64,000 nucleotides of DNA from Corylus avellana (taxonomy: Eukaryota > Streptophyta > Magnoliopsida > Fagales > Betulaceae). The DNA lies in NCBI RefSeq assembly GCF_901000735.1, contig NC_081550.1, positions 7,380,329 through 7,444,328 of the forward strand, written 5' to 3'. Under the pieces are notes generated by a model. The model searched no databases. It saw only the letters and a list, made by a program, of their open reading frames with translations, and was not told the DNA's origin. Shown here piece by piece: positions 48,669-61,035 of this stretch (its first letter is position 1; each line of letters opens with the position of its first letter). The position numbers were made by a program, and so were the translations under genes.

Positions 48669-48767
48669 TTTTTTTTTTATAAATAATCAACACATATCAT
48701 TAAAAATTTAGTGCCCCTAAGTACACACAAAGTATACAAAAGGAAACACCTAGCTAGAAGAAGCAAA
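48669..48767 (-). mobile_element. 99-bp LINE tail with 17-bp target-site duplication
   Basis: The insert begins (on the plus strand) with poly-T and ATAAATAATC, then the LINE 3' segment GTACACACAAAGTATACAAA seen in its relatives. GTCATGAACAATAAACT flanks it at 48652-48668 and 48768-48784. Confidence 0.88.
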
Positions 48768-49433
48768 GTCATGAACAATAAACTAACAGAAATAAAAGAC
48801 TTCGACCCCTGCGAACAGCAAGTTGCTAAGGGTATCTTAAACCTACAATTCAACGTTGCTTGCCTCTAACTATATATCTAGGCAGTCACCTATTTCGGAG
48901 TGATAAGAAGAAAATGGACTATATAAGATGATCGCAATTATCCTAATTCAACAACACGATTATTGGAAACAAAACATGCTTCATGAAATTCACACTTTGT
49001 CAGAATTTTGATACTTCGACAATAGAGTGCAGGTTCCTAATCGCGCAATGAATGCTATGAAGTGAGCATAGCAAATGAACACAAAGTCCGTCCGAGTCTG
49101 CCACTGCCAAGCAGTATCCATAAACACACCAAGATTCTCCAGCGACAGAAACACACACTAAGTCTATGTGTGTGAAATTCAGGAAAAACCTAAAGATTTT
49201 TTTTTTTTCTCACGCTAATCGCAATCCCCTATAGAACGGAAAACCATGTAAGATCTCAAACTTTCAGCTCTGAGGTTCTCAAACAGGAGGAATATCCACA
49301 ATTCAACACAAAAGCTGGAATGAAATCCCCGGCTTCCACCGACTCAAAAGACACCGAAATCGAAGAAGATCGAGGGGGACAGAGAGGAGCCCCGCGGGAT
49401 TAAAGAGAGATAAGAGAGAGGAAAGCAACCAAC

Positions 49434-49570
49434 CTGCGGTTTCGTTGCGGAGAGATTGGCGAGGATCGATGGAGGGATCGCGGTCCAACAGCAATCGGTG
49501 GAGGGCTTCAGCGAGAGAGAGAGAGAGAGGGAGGAGAGAGAGATAGGTATTTCGAGGCTGAAACTGAATC
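49434..49570 (-). other. 5'UTR exon 1 of the UBA gene
   Basis: On the minus strand the exon ends ...CGAAACCGCAG with donor GTTGGT at 49433-49432. Its GA/CT-rich leader runs up to about 49570, just below the promoter motifs. The partner acceptor is at 44328-44327. The upstream limit is an estimate. Confidence 0.6.
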
Positions 49571-49581
49571 CCCGGATGAAA

Positions 49582-49600
49582 TTAGGGTTTTGATATAAAA
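49582..49600 (-). promoter_or_regulatory. Core promoter of the UBA gene: TATA box and telo-box
   Basis: On the minus strand TTTTATATCA (49600-49591) is followed at once by AAACCCTAA (49590-49582), a canonical telo-box. The spacing to the leader exon is typical of a plant core promoter. Confidence 0.55.
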
Positions 49601-50204
49601 AAGGAAATGCGAGTTGATTTGTTAAAACCAAAAATCTACAGCGTTAACAGAAGCATTGCCTCGTTGCCTTCCTGTTTGCCCTTTTACTTCTGTTTTTTTT
49701 TTTTTAATTTCTGTGCAGAAATATTTATTTTATGTTATTACCAGCTGGTACTTTTTTAATCTTTCTTTTTTATTATTATTATTTTTTAAAAAATATTTAT
49801 TTTTCTTTTTTCATTTTGTAATTATTTTTTAATATTTCTTTTAAGTCCAACTCTATTGGGCTTACTTATAGAGAATCTCATATGATGGATACCTTTTGTT
49901 TGTTTTTTTTTTTTTTACATCTTTGTTTTTTTTTGTCATACCATGAAACGCCACCGTTTTGCCATCCAAAAAACAGACAAATTTGGTCGGATGATAAGTT
50001 GTATTTTAAATATATAAAAAAATAAATAAATCCATGTGGTTTTGGAGTTTTGTTTTTTTTTTTTTAATAATTATCATACACCTAGTCCCTACTCCCTAGG
50101 TGGTCCTATTGTGAATTGTCAAAGATATCTTAAAAAGTTGAGATGAGCTTTTTTATTTATTTGTTAATTAGATCGAATAATCAATTTAATGAAATAATGA
50201 CTAA

Positions 50205-50664
50205 GGGTTCATTTAGTTTGCAGAATAGACCCTTAAAATAGAATAACTATTTCTATGGAATAATCATTCTTTTATTTGGTAAGAGTCTATTCCTGAGAAT
50301 AATTATTCCTATGGAAATGACTAATCTCATACACATAAGAATAGTCATTCATCTAAAAAAAAAAATTAAGTGGAATAGCTATTCCTTATGGAATGGAATA
50401 GATTTTTCAAAAAATCTCTTATTATTATTATTTTTTTTTTTTAACCCTAAAATTTGGTTTTTTATAAATATGAGATTTTTTTTTTATTATTATTTTAAAG
50501 AAGGGTGGGGTTTTTGGTAATTTTGGTTTATCTCCAATTAGAATACATGTGTTGTTACCAAACTAAAGAATAGGAATAACTATTCCATTCCACTTTCCTC
50601 TATTCCTAGTAATAGCTATTCATTTTCCGAATGGAATACTCAATCTGCAAACCAAACAAATCCT
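50205..50664. mobile_element. About 460-bp hAT-like MITE
   Basis: The left end GGGTTCATTTAGTTTGCAGA is mirrored by GCAAACCAAACAAATCCT on the right. Both arms repeat AATAGCTATTCC-type motifs in opposite orientation. Flanks TAATGACT and TAATGCTA may be a decayed 8-bp target duplication. Confidence 0.65.
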
Positions 50665-51543
50665 AATGCTATTTTCCTGTTATAAACTATAGAGTCATTT
50701 TGTACAAAATCCCTTGAACTAAACAAATTGAAGTTCAACCCCTTGATTTGTAGATAATTTTGCAGTGTGTCCTTACCCTTAAGTTGGCGTTAAACATATA
50801 ATTTATCAACTCCCAGCGACGGATTTAGGGGGGGACCGGCAGTGGCCCTGACCCTCCCCCAAATTACAAGAGAAAAAAAATTAAGGCAAACAAAAAAAAA
50901 ATTAAGGTAAAAAAATAATAATTTAAGGTATTTTTTGTCAATTGGTCCCTCCCATAATTTTTTTGGCCCTGGGTCCCCCCAAATTCAAAGCCGGCTCTGT
51001 CAACTCCTATATAAATGATAATTTTGCAATGTGTCTGTACCCTTAAGTTGGTGTGTTTTGTTGGTGTTTTTTCGTGCAAAAAATACAATAAATAGTGGGT
51101 TTGATCAATCGAAGTTGGTGTTAAGTCAATTGAAGTAGCAACATAATGATTTGATTGACGATTCAATTGAAAGTCGATTTGAAAGAAAAAAAAGGGTGGG
51201 GGATTAGAGCCTAGATGTTTAGAGGAGAGGCCAGATAAGATTGTCGTAAGGATATTTAAATAAAGGGGTAAATTATAAATAAAAATTAGGGTTTAGTGAG
51301 AAAAATTCCAACTAATGAGGGGACTAATCGCCAGTGGTTAAGTGAGGCATTGGTGGAAGAATCAAGATAGCATGACGCAACCACACTGAAGGACGGTTAG
51401 GCGAAGGTTTAGGCTATCATCACCTAAGTATTCCTCTATTGAGTTAGCCATCCATGGCAACACGTTGGTACTCGATCAAGGAAGCATTCCCCTATATAAC
51501 TTAACAATTTAGCATATATTGTGCCTATAGGATGTGCTAAGAC

Positions 51544-51711
51544 CACGTGGTAAAAGCCTTGGTCTTAGCATACCTCTTAGTAAAAAGTCAGTGATTTATT
51601 CAGTTCTGTGTAGGTAAACTCTCGAGGGTGCGATGCACGGGACCAATGTTTACTCTACAGAGGTGGGTCCAAAGAGCCCTGGCTTATAGAGATTCCTCGA
51701 TATCAAAAAAA
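51544..51711 (+). mobile_element. 168-bp SINE-like element with perfect 15-bp target-site duplication
   Basis: AGGATGTGCTAAGAC occurs at 51529-51543 and 51712-51726. The insert starts CACGTGGTAAAAGCCTTGG, contains GTGCGATGCACGGGACC, and ends in a short A tract. Length, target duplication and A tail fit a SINE; the pol III boxes are only weakly recognisable. Confidence 0.7.
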
Positions 51712-52699
51712 AGGATGTGCTAAGACATCTTATGAGACACGTCAACCCTAGGTCGTATGGGGTAATAGTATGAGCATGTTCGACGAATAAAAGTTTTAAA
51801 GAGAAACTATTTTATTTTATAATGCTTAAAACCCTATAATGTATGCAAAAAGGAAATCTCTCTTTTTCATAATTTTTACGAAATGAATGTTATTTACTTT
51901 TTCATTCAAGCAAAAGAGAGTATTTTCATTTTAGAATGTCTTATTGTGGAATGTTATATTGTGCAATTTTAATATTTTTGTCATTCCATTAAAAAAATAG
52001 AGAAAAAAAATACTGAAAGTATTTGTGGCTATGTTGTTAGTGCTGTCTAACTTTTAATATGTAATTAATGTGGTTAATAATTTTGAACACTTGCTGTACA
52101 TACCTAAGGATAAATGTAATGATGTCTATGTCCTAGGGCTCTAGTGTTATTTTGTGGTGTTCATTATATATATATAGATAAAAGTACACATACTCTTCTA
52201 AAACTATTATTCAATTGATAATATTCTCCTCAAACTTTCAATTGTGACAATGTCCCACCAAACTACAAAAAATTGTCAATGTCTTCCCTATGACAAAAAT
52301 ACACTTAATAATTTTTTTTTATTTTTTTTTAAAAAAAACTAAAGCTAAAACTAAAAATGAAAAAAAAAATGGAGTGAAAATATTAAAAAAAAAATCATTT
52401 TTGTTAAATAAAAAAATTAAAAGTTTTTTTTTTTTTGTCGAATTTATAGAGGTATTTTTGTCATATTGGCAAAAATTTTATGATTATTTTTGTTTTTTTG
52501 TTGGCTTTAAGGGGGACATTATCAATTTTTTGGTAGTTTGAGGAACTTGAATCCTCTCCATTTCAAATTTAGTTAAACACAAGAAGACATTTTTGTCCAA
52601 AACTTGTATAAATTTTGACTAAATGGATCCCCTCCATTTCATTTGAAATGGAGAGGATCCTTCTCCTAGTTTAAGAGGGGAAGGACATTGTCAATTTGG

Positions 52700-52730
<31 letters not shown>

Positions 52731-55716
52731 GTAAAAAAAGTTCATAGCAAATTATGTTGCGGATGTCCTAATTATTTAAAGGGAGGATAATTGGAGGGCG
52801 TTACCAAAAGGGTTTGGTAGCTTAGATGGTAAATTGCAACTTTTAAAAATTAGGGGTAATTTCACTTTAGACTCATAAATTACCAAGCGATTTGACAAGC
52901 CTCCAAACTTCAAAACCTCTCAATTTGAACTATTGAACTTTCAATTGCAGTCAATTTGAACCCCTCCATCAGATTTAGTCATTAACTTTTAACAGAAATG
53001 CCTAAAAAGACCAAAATATCCATGATTTTCGTTTTTATTTTTATTTTTTAAATTTGGAATTAAGGGTAAATTTGAAACTTTATAAAAAGTCAGGAGTATA
53101 AACATCATTGTCTCACTTTTAACATTTAAAATCTGACGGGGGTTCAAATTGACTACAATTGAAAGTTCGGGACTTCAAAGTGAGAGATTTTGAAGTTTGA
53201 AGGGACTTGTCAAATCGTGTGGTAATTTAGGGGTCTAAAGTGAAGTTACCCCTAAAAATTAAGAAGAAAAAATTTGCAAATTGGATGGTAATTGGAGAAA
53301 ATAAGTATAATCTCTCAAATTATTATTATGTGGAAGTAGTTTTTCTTTTTTTTTTTAAATTTTTTTTTTATACAAAATGGGAGAGGGAAAAAAAAGGGGA
53401 GATTAGAACATAAGCAAAAACAAGTAAAGGGCAGGCAACCCACATTAATATAAGCCCCTAAACAACCAGAAATCATTGCAGAAAGCAAAAACCAAAGAAC
53501 CAATAAAAAATTAGTCAAATAAAAGACCCGGCCCGATGAACAAAGAAGAGAGACCACAAATGACTGCTAATAGCAGCAAAGCAAAGGACTCTGAAAGGAA
53601 CACGAACCTTGAAAGGCCTCCCCCGACCTTCCTGAATTTCTATAGCTGCTAATTTTTGTAGCCATATAATCCATTTTGAACTTAACAATTATTAAGTCCA
53701 TAACATAAAATTAATATCCCCTCCGCTAGAATATCCCTACAGTTTCTCCATGCATTGTAGTAGTTCAATTCAAGTTGAAGGAGCCACTAAATTAGTCTTG
53801 CTTCCAAATTTTTAAATACCACGCCTCCAATGTTGTTAATATCGTTAATATTATCATTATTATATTATTATTGTTGTCCATTAATTTATTAAATTGATGA
53901 ACCCTTTTAAGTTTGCTGCAATAATTTGACTGGATTATTTTTGTAGAAATTGTAGTTTATACTTGTGTGATGAGACTGCTAATTTTTATCTTGCAAATTT
54001 GATTATATTTCATTCTCTTGATTGGGGCTTTTTTTTTTTTTTGGCACGATATTGAACTTTTAATTTTTTGCAATGTCCTCATCTGTAAGAATTTTCAGTT
54101 AAATATATTAAAATTTCCAAAATACCCCTAATTTTTAATAAAAAATTTAAAAAATTGCAAAGATTCAAGCATAGGTATTTTTAAAAATTTCATTAAATCC
54201 CAACCAATGCTTGAATCTTTGTAATTTTTTTTTTATTTTATTTTTTTTTATAATAGAAAAGAGGTATTTTGGAAAAAAAAATTATAGATTTAACGAAAAT
54301 CCTAACGAATATGATACATTGCAAAAAATTGAATGTTCGATACCATAAATTGTGAGTTTTTTAACTTTAGGGTGTAGTTTCAAAATGTGTCGAAATTCAT
54401 AAGGATTTTGTAAAGTTTTCCCCATATATATATATTTTAAGCAATTCAAGAAAAGGGAAGGGGAAAGATTATAGTAAATAAAAAAAATAATACATTAGAG
54501 GGGATCAATAATCTTGTTATAGTATTAATAAAATGATTAAATTTACTTATTCATATCAGCTTAAATTTTGAGAAATGGTAGGCGTACTAAATCGAGTACT
54601 AAATCTTTTACTAACACAAGCTTACTTAACGGATGTGTAGTTCATTCATTGGTACTCGTTACATTTCTCTTAATTAATTGTTTTATTTTTCTCTAATGAA
54701 TGAAAGCTATACATCATTTTAGTAAGCTTGTGTTAGTCAAAGATTTAGTATTCATAGCATTTCTCTAGACTTTTAAGATAAATAATAATTTAACATAGTA
54801 TATGAGCGAGCTATAAGTCATGATTCAACTTTTGGGATAAATAATAATCTAACATAGTATATGAGTCGAAGGTCGTGATTTCAACTCTGACTCTATAATT
54901 CATTTTCTATTTTAATTAAATATTTTACTTTTTAGGCCTTACCTATTAAAAAGGATTTTTTTTTTTTTTTTGGTTGGGAAAAGTGGATATCTTATTCCAT
55001 ACTTCGTCAATAAAACGATACAATCGAAATCTCTTTATAATACCATAGATACACGGGGGAATTTCATTCCTCCACGTTATGTCTATGATATGTTTAATGG
55101 CGTCCTTTGCTAATCCATGAGCTGCAAAAAATTTAAGCTCACACGGGAGGCTATTTTTGCATCTATTCCTTTGTCAATTATTTATTTATTTATTCTTATT
55201 TTTAAAATAAATTGTGTATAGGACAAAGTGTGCAAAAACCTTTTTTTTAATGTTGTTTTAGAGGTTGTTATATGATAAAGGTCAAATTTAATGATGTTAC
55301 AGCCATTAAATTATTGCTCACAAAAAAAATAATTGATTTTCACATCCATATTACTCACTCTCTTTATGATAACGGTTGGCACAAGGCTAACCTAGTAAAT
55401 GGAATTAATAGAAATTAAAAGAAATTATGAAATATAGTTATTGCTGACGTGGTAACTGGTAACTGGAAAAGTAGAGATAGAGAGAGAGAGTATATCTATC
55501 GTGGCACGCTTTTTGGGTCCGGAAACAGGGGTTCGAGAGACGACAGGCCAAAGCGAATCTCTTCAAATATATTCTTTTTCTTTTCTTTTTCTTCTTCTTC
55601 TTCTTCGTCTTCGTGCGCTCCACTGTTGGACTGTTTCGATCTTTAGCTGCTTTCTTTTTTTAGTATTTCTGCGAGTACTCGACTGGAGGAGGGAGATTTG
55701 GTGGTTCCTTTCTCTT

Positions 55717-55732
55717 TGTTAGGGTTTTGCTT

Positions 55733-55774
<42 letters not shown>
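55717..55774 (+). promoter_or_regulatory. Telo-box and CT-rich leader of the NC2-alpha-like gene (left copy)
   Basis: TTAGGGTTTTG at about 55719 is followed by an uninterrupted CT tract, about 60 bp upstream of the start codon. Pyrimidine-rich leaders are common in plant genes. The second copy has the same layout near 60472-60520 with a shorter CT tract. Confidence 0.45.
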
Positions 55775-55777
<3 letters not shown>

Positions 55778-55834
55778 TTTGGTTTTTGCTTTCTTTTGGA
55801 GTGTTTATTGGACTTGTCAGCAAAGTTTGACGCC

Positions 55835-55867
55835 ATGAGGAAGAAGCTCGATACTCGTTTCCCAGCT
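55835..55867 (+). CDS. First coding exon of an NC2-alpha / NF-YC11-like histone-fold gene (left assembly copy)
   Basis: ATG at 55835 encodes MRKKLDTRFPA and stops at a GTAAGT donor. These eleven residues are the conserved start of plant NC2-alpha (DRAP1/NF-YC11), where the histone fold then continues with ARIKKIMQADEDVGKIA. NC2-alpha pairs with NC2-beta (Dr1) and binds TBP-DNA to repress or modulate transcription. No second exon is present before the gap. The longer open frames across the flanking CT repeats are not coding. Confidence 0.65.
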
Positions 55868-55880
55868 GTAAGTCTCTCTG

Positions 55881-55924
<44 letters not shown>

Positions 55925-56454
55925 TTTATTAGGATTTTAATTTTGCTTTCATGGCCATGTTTTTCCTTTCTTTTCTTTTTTGAGTGGAATATGTATACAC
56001 ATAAATACATATGAAGGTTTACTCAGGTTATGGGAGTTAAACTGTTCTTACATGTAATTGAATGGGTAATCTGATTCTGATTTTTTGTTTAATATACAGA
56101 GCAAGATTTTTTTGCTTGGAGTTTTTTTTTTTCCTTCCTAAAGTTAGTTGTATAGCCGGTTAGCATCAGGTTGTGGTGAATTTTTGTCGTATTTAGGTTA
56201 CTAAGAGGTTTCTGTGCTCTTGTTCCCCAAGATGGTGGAAGCATAGTAGTGCGACACGTCGAAAAGTTACTCTCTCATTGGAAGAGTTAAGACTGTAAAG
56301 GTGTCGCATGGGTAGTAAGTTCCACATTGGTTTCTAACATTGAGATTTATAAGTGATTTCAGATACCTCAAATTATTATTTTAACCAGTATTTTGTAGGA
56401 TAATAGTATGCATGTGGCTAACACGTTTTTGGGTCATCACAAATGGTAGCAGAC

Positions 56455-56554
56455 NNNNNNNNNNNNNNNNNNNNNNNNNNNNNNNNNNNNNNNNNNNNNN
56501 NNNNNNNNNNNNNNNNNNNNNNNNNNNNNNNNNNNNNNNNNNNNNNNNNNNNNN
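56455..56554. other. Assembly gap, exactly 100 N
   Basis: Second 100-base placeholder gap. The same 4.65-kb sequence lies on both sides. Confidence 1.
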
Positions 56555-59156
56555 GTTTTAAAGAGAAACTATTTTATTTTATAATGCTTAAAACCCTATA
56601 ATGTATGCAAAAAGGAAATCTCTCTTTTTCATAATTTTTACGAAATGAATGTTATTTACTTTTTCATTCAAGCAAAAGAGAGTATTTTCATTTTAGAATG
56701 TCTTATTGTGGAATGTTATATTGTGCAATTTTAATATTTTTGTCATTCCATTAAAAAAATAGAGAAAAAAAATACTGAAAGTATTTGTGGCTATGTTGTT
56801 AGTGCTGTCTAACTTTTAATATGTAATTAATGTGGTTAATAATTTTGAACACTTGCTGTACATACCTAAGGATAAATGTAATGATGTCTATGTCCTAGGA
56901 CTCTAGTGTTATTTTGTGGTGTTCGTTATATATATATATAGATAAAAGTAAACATACTCTTCTAAAACTATTATTCAATTGATAATATTCTCTTCAAACT
57001 TTTAATTGTGACAATGTCCCACCAAACTACAAAAAATTGTCGATGTCTTCCCTATGACAAAAATACACTTAATAATTTTATTTATTTTTTTTAAAAAAAA
57101 AAAAAAAAACTAAAGCTAAAACTAAAAATGAAAAAAAAATGGAGTGAAAATATTTAAAAAAAAAATCATTTTTGTTAAAGAAAAAAATTAAAAGTTTTTT
57201 TTTTTTTTTTTTTTGTCGAATTTATAGAGGTATTTTTGTCATATTGGCAAAAATTTTATGATTATTTTTGTTTTTTTGTTGGCCTTAAGGGGGACATTAT
57301 CAATTTTTTGGTAGTTTGAGGAACTTGGATCCTCTCTATTTCAAATTTAGTTAAACACAAGAAGACATTTTTGTCCAAAACTTATATAAATTTTGACTAA
57401 ATGGATCCCCTCCATTTCATTTGAAATGGAGAGGATCCTTCTCATAGTTTAAGAGGGGAAGGACATTGTCAATTTGGTGATTTTTTTTTTTTTTTAAAAA
57501 AAAAAAGTTCATAGCAAATTATGTTGCGGATGTCCTAATTATTTAAAGGGAGGATAATTGGAGGGCGTTACCAAAAGGGTTTGGTAGCTTAGAGGGTAAA
57601 TTGCAACTTCTAAAAATTAGGGGTAATTTCACTTTAGACTCCTGAATTACCAAGCGATTTGACAAGCCTCCAAACTTCAAAACCTCTCAATTTGAACTAC
57701 TGAACTTTCAATTGCAGTCAATTTGAACCCCTCCATCAGATTTAGTCATTAACTTTTAACAGAAATGCCTAAAAAGACCAAAATATCTATGATTTTCGTT
57801 TTTATTTTTATTTTTTAAATTTGGAATTAAGGGTAAATTTGAAACTTTATAAAAAGTCAAGGGTATAAACATCATTGTCTCACTTTTAACATTTAAAATA
57901 TGACGGGGGGTTCAAATTGACTGCAATTGAAAGTTCAGGAGTTCAAAGTGAGAGATTTTGAAGTTTGAAGGGACTTGTCAAATCGTGTGGTAATTTAGGG
58001 GTCTAAAGTGAAGTTACCCCTAAAAATTAAGAAGAAAAAATTTGCAAATTGGATGGTAATTGGAGAAAATAAGTATAATCTCTCAAATTATTATTATGTG
58101 GAAGTAGTTTTTCTTTTTTTTTTTAAATTTTTTTTTTATACAAAATGGGAGAGGGAAAAAAAAGGGGAGATTAGAACATAAGCAAAAACAAGTAAAGGGC
58201 AGGCAACCCACATTAATATAAGCCCCTAAACAACCAGAAATCATTGCAGAAAGCAAAAACCAAAGAACCAATAAAAAATTAGTCAAATAAATGACCCGGC
58301 CCGATGAACAAAGAAGAGTGACCACAAATGACCGCTAATAGCAGCAAAGCAAAGGGCTCTGAAAGGAACACGAACCTTGAAAGGCCTCCCCCGACCTTCC
58401 TAAATTTCTATAGCCACTAATTTTTGTAGCCATATAATCCATTTTGAACTTAACAATTATTAAGTCCATAACATAAAATTAATATCCCCTTCGCTAGAAT
58501 ATCCCTACAGTTTCTCCATGCATTGTAGTAGTTCAATTCAAGTTGAAGGAGCCACCAAATTAGTCTTGCTTCCAAATTTTTAAATACCACGCCTCCAATG
58601 TTGTTAATATCGTTAATATTATCATTATTATATTATTATTGTTGTCCATTAAGTTTGCTGCAATAATTTGACTGGATTTATTTTTGTAGAAATTGTAGTT
58701 TATACTTGTGTGATGAGACTGCTAATTTTTATCTTGCAAATTTGATTGTATTTCATTCTCTTGATTGGGGCTTTTTTTTTTTTTTTGCAAGATATTGAAC
58801 TTTTAATTTTTTGCAATGTCCTCACCTGTAAGAATTTTCAGTTAAATATATCAAAATTTCCAAAATACCCCTAATTTTTAATAAAAATTTAAAAAAATTG
58901 CAAAGATTCAAGCATAGGTATTTTTAAAAATTTCATTAAATCCCAACCAATGCTTGAATCTTTGTAATTTTTTATTTATTTTTTTTATAATAGAAAAGAG
59001 GTATTTTGGAAAAAAAATTATAGATTTAACGAAAATCCTAACGAATATGATGCATTGCAAAAAATTGAATATTCGATACCATAAATTGGGAGTTTTTTAA
59101 CTTTAGGGTGTAGTTTCAAAATGTGTTGAAATTCATAAGGATTTTGTAAAGTTTTC

Positions 59157-59157
59157 C

Positions 59158-59206
<49 letters not shown>
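59157..59206. repeat. (AT)n microsatellite, expanded relative to the left copy
   Basis: About 24 AT units, against only about 5 at the matching site near 54424. This is the largest length difference between the two assembly copies. Confidence 0.95.
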
Positions 59207-60485
59207 AAGCAATTCAAGAAAAGGGAAGGGGAAAGATTATAGTAAATAAAAAAAATACATTAGAGGGGATCAATAATCTTGTTATAGTATTAATAAAATG
59301 ATTAAATTTACTTATTCATATCTGCTTAAATTTTGAGAAATGGTAGGAGTACTAAATCGAGTACTAAATCTTTTACTAACACAAGCTTACTTAATGGATG
59401 TATAGTTCATTCATTGGTACTCGTTACATTTCTCTTAATTAATTGTTTTATTTTTCTCTAATGAATGAAAGCTATACATCATTTTAGTAAGCTTATGTTA
59501 GTAAAATATTTAGTATTCATAGCATTTCTCTAAACTTTTAGGATAAATAATAATTTAACATACTATATGAGCGAGCTATAAGTCATGATTCAACTTTTGG
59601 GATAAATAATAATCAAACATAGCATATGAGTCGAAGGTCATGATTTCAACTCTAACTTTATAATTCATTTTCTATTTTAATTAAATATTTTACTTTTTAG
59701 GCCTTCCCTATTAAAAAGGATTTTTTTTTTTTTTGGTTGAGAAAAGTGGATATCTTATTCCATACTTCGTCAATAAAACGATACAATCAAAATCTCTTTA
59801 TAATACCATAGATACACGGGGGAATTTCGTTCCTCCACGTTATGTCTATGATATGTTTAATAACGTCCTTTGCTAATCCATGAGCTGCAAAGAGTTTAAG
59901 CTCACACGGGAGGCTATTTTTGCATCTATTCCTTTGTCAATTATTTATTTATTTATTCTTATTCTTAAAATAAATTGTGTATAGGACAAAGTGTGCAAAA
60001 ACCTTTTTTTTTTTAATGTTGTTTTAGAGGTTGTTATATGATAAAGGTCCAATTTAATGATGTTACAGCCGTTAAATTATTGCTCACAAAAAAAATAATT
60101 GATTTTCACATCCATATTACTCACTCTCTTTATGATAACGGTTGGCACAAGGCTAACCTAGTAAATGGAATTAATAGAAATTAAAAAATATAGTTATTGC
60201 TGACGTGGTAACTGGTAACTGGAAAAGTAGAGATAGAGAGAGAGACAGTATATCTATCGTGGCACGCTTTTTGGGTCCGGAAACAGGGGTTCGAGAGACG
60301 ACAGGCCAAAGCGAATCTCTACAAATATATTCTTTTTCTTTTTCTTCTTCTTCTTCTTCGTCTTCGTGCGCTCCACTGTTGGACTGTTTCGATCTTTCGC
60401 TGCTTTCTTTTTTTAGTATTTCTGCGAGTACTCGACTGGAGGAGGGAGATTTGGTGGTTCCTTTCTCTTTGTTAGGGTTTTGCTT

Positions 60486-60525
<40 letters not shown>

Positions 60526-60579
60526 GGTTTTTGCTTTCTTTTGGAGTGTTTATTGGACTTGTCAGCAAAGTTTGACGCC

Positions 60580-60612
60580 ATGAGGAAGAAGCTCGATACT
60601 CGTTTCCCAGCT
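60580..60612 (+). CDS. First coding exon of an NC2-alpha / NF-YC11-like gene (right copy, continues beyond window)
   Basis: Identical to the exon at 55835-55867: eleven codons, MRKKLDTRFPA, phase-0 donor GTAAGT. From here the intron is at least 3.4 kb and filled with TRIM, MITE, kinase-fragment and LINE sequence to the right edge. No ARIKKIMQ-like exon was found, so the rest of the gene should lie past 64000. If this call is right, the insertions are intronic. Confidence 0.68.
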
Positions 60613-60625
60613 GTAAGTCTCTCTG

Positions 60626-60669
<44 letters not shown>

Positions 60670-61035
60670 TTTATTAGGATTTTAATTTTGCTTTCATGGC
60701 CATGTTTTTCCTTTCTTTTCTTTTTTGAGTGGAATATGTATACACATAAATACATATGAAGGTTTACTCAGGTTATGGGAGTTAAACTGTTCTTACATGT
60801 AATTGAATGGGTAATCTGATTCTGATTTTTTGTTTAATATACGGAGCAAGATTTTTTTGCTTGGAGTTTTTCTTTTTCCTTCCTAAAGTTAGTTGTATAG
60901 CCGGTTAGCATCAGGTTGTGGTGAATTTTTGTCGTATTTAGGTTACTAAGAGGTTTCTGTGCTCTTGTTCCCCAAGATGGTGGAAGCATAGTAGTGCGAC
61001 ACGTCGAAAAGTTACTCTCTCATTGGAAGAGTTAA

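Larger units (their letters stand above)
49660..51792. other. Intergenic region upstream of the UBA gene
   Basis: No gene is supported. It holds a hAT-like MITE (50205-50664) and a SINE-like element (51544-51711). Between them, 50814-51003 is GC-richer, with GGGGGGACCGGCAGTGGCCC and a partly inverted GGCCCTGGGTCCCCCC. That stretch is probably another non-autonomous element. Confidence 0.6.
51793..56454. repeat. Left copy of a 4.65-kb duplication abutting the second gap
   Basis: It matches 56555-61199, differing by scattered substitutions, microsatellite length changes (for example the AT tract near 54424 against 59157-59206) and a 26-bp stretch near 53885 absent from the other copy. It ends exactly at the gap. 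It contains the promoter and first exon of the NC2-alpha-like gene and no other gene. Frames at 53315-53557 and 58083-58325 are non-coding repeats. Confidence 0.95.

Noticed and set aside
53315..53557. Repeated 80-residue minus-strand frame (also at 58083-58325)
   Set aside because: It appears twice only because the region is duplicated around the gap. It has no recognisable domain and contains poly-Lys from A tracts.
60171..60759. Long open frames on both strands across (CT)n/(GA)n tracts (also at 55660-56014)
   Set aside because: They exist because dinucleotide repeats rarely make stops. They contain only low-complexity sequence and overlap the short real exon MRKKLDTRFPA in another frame.
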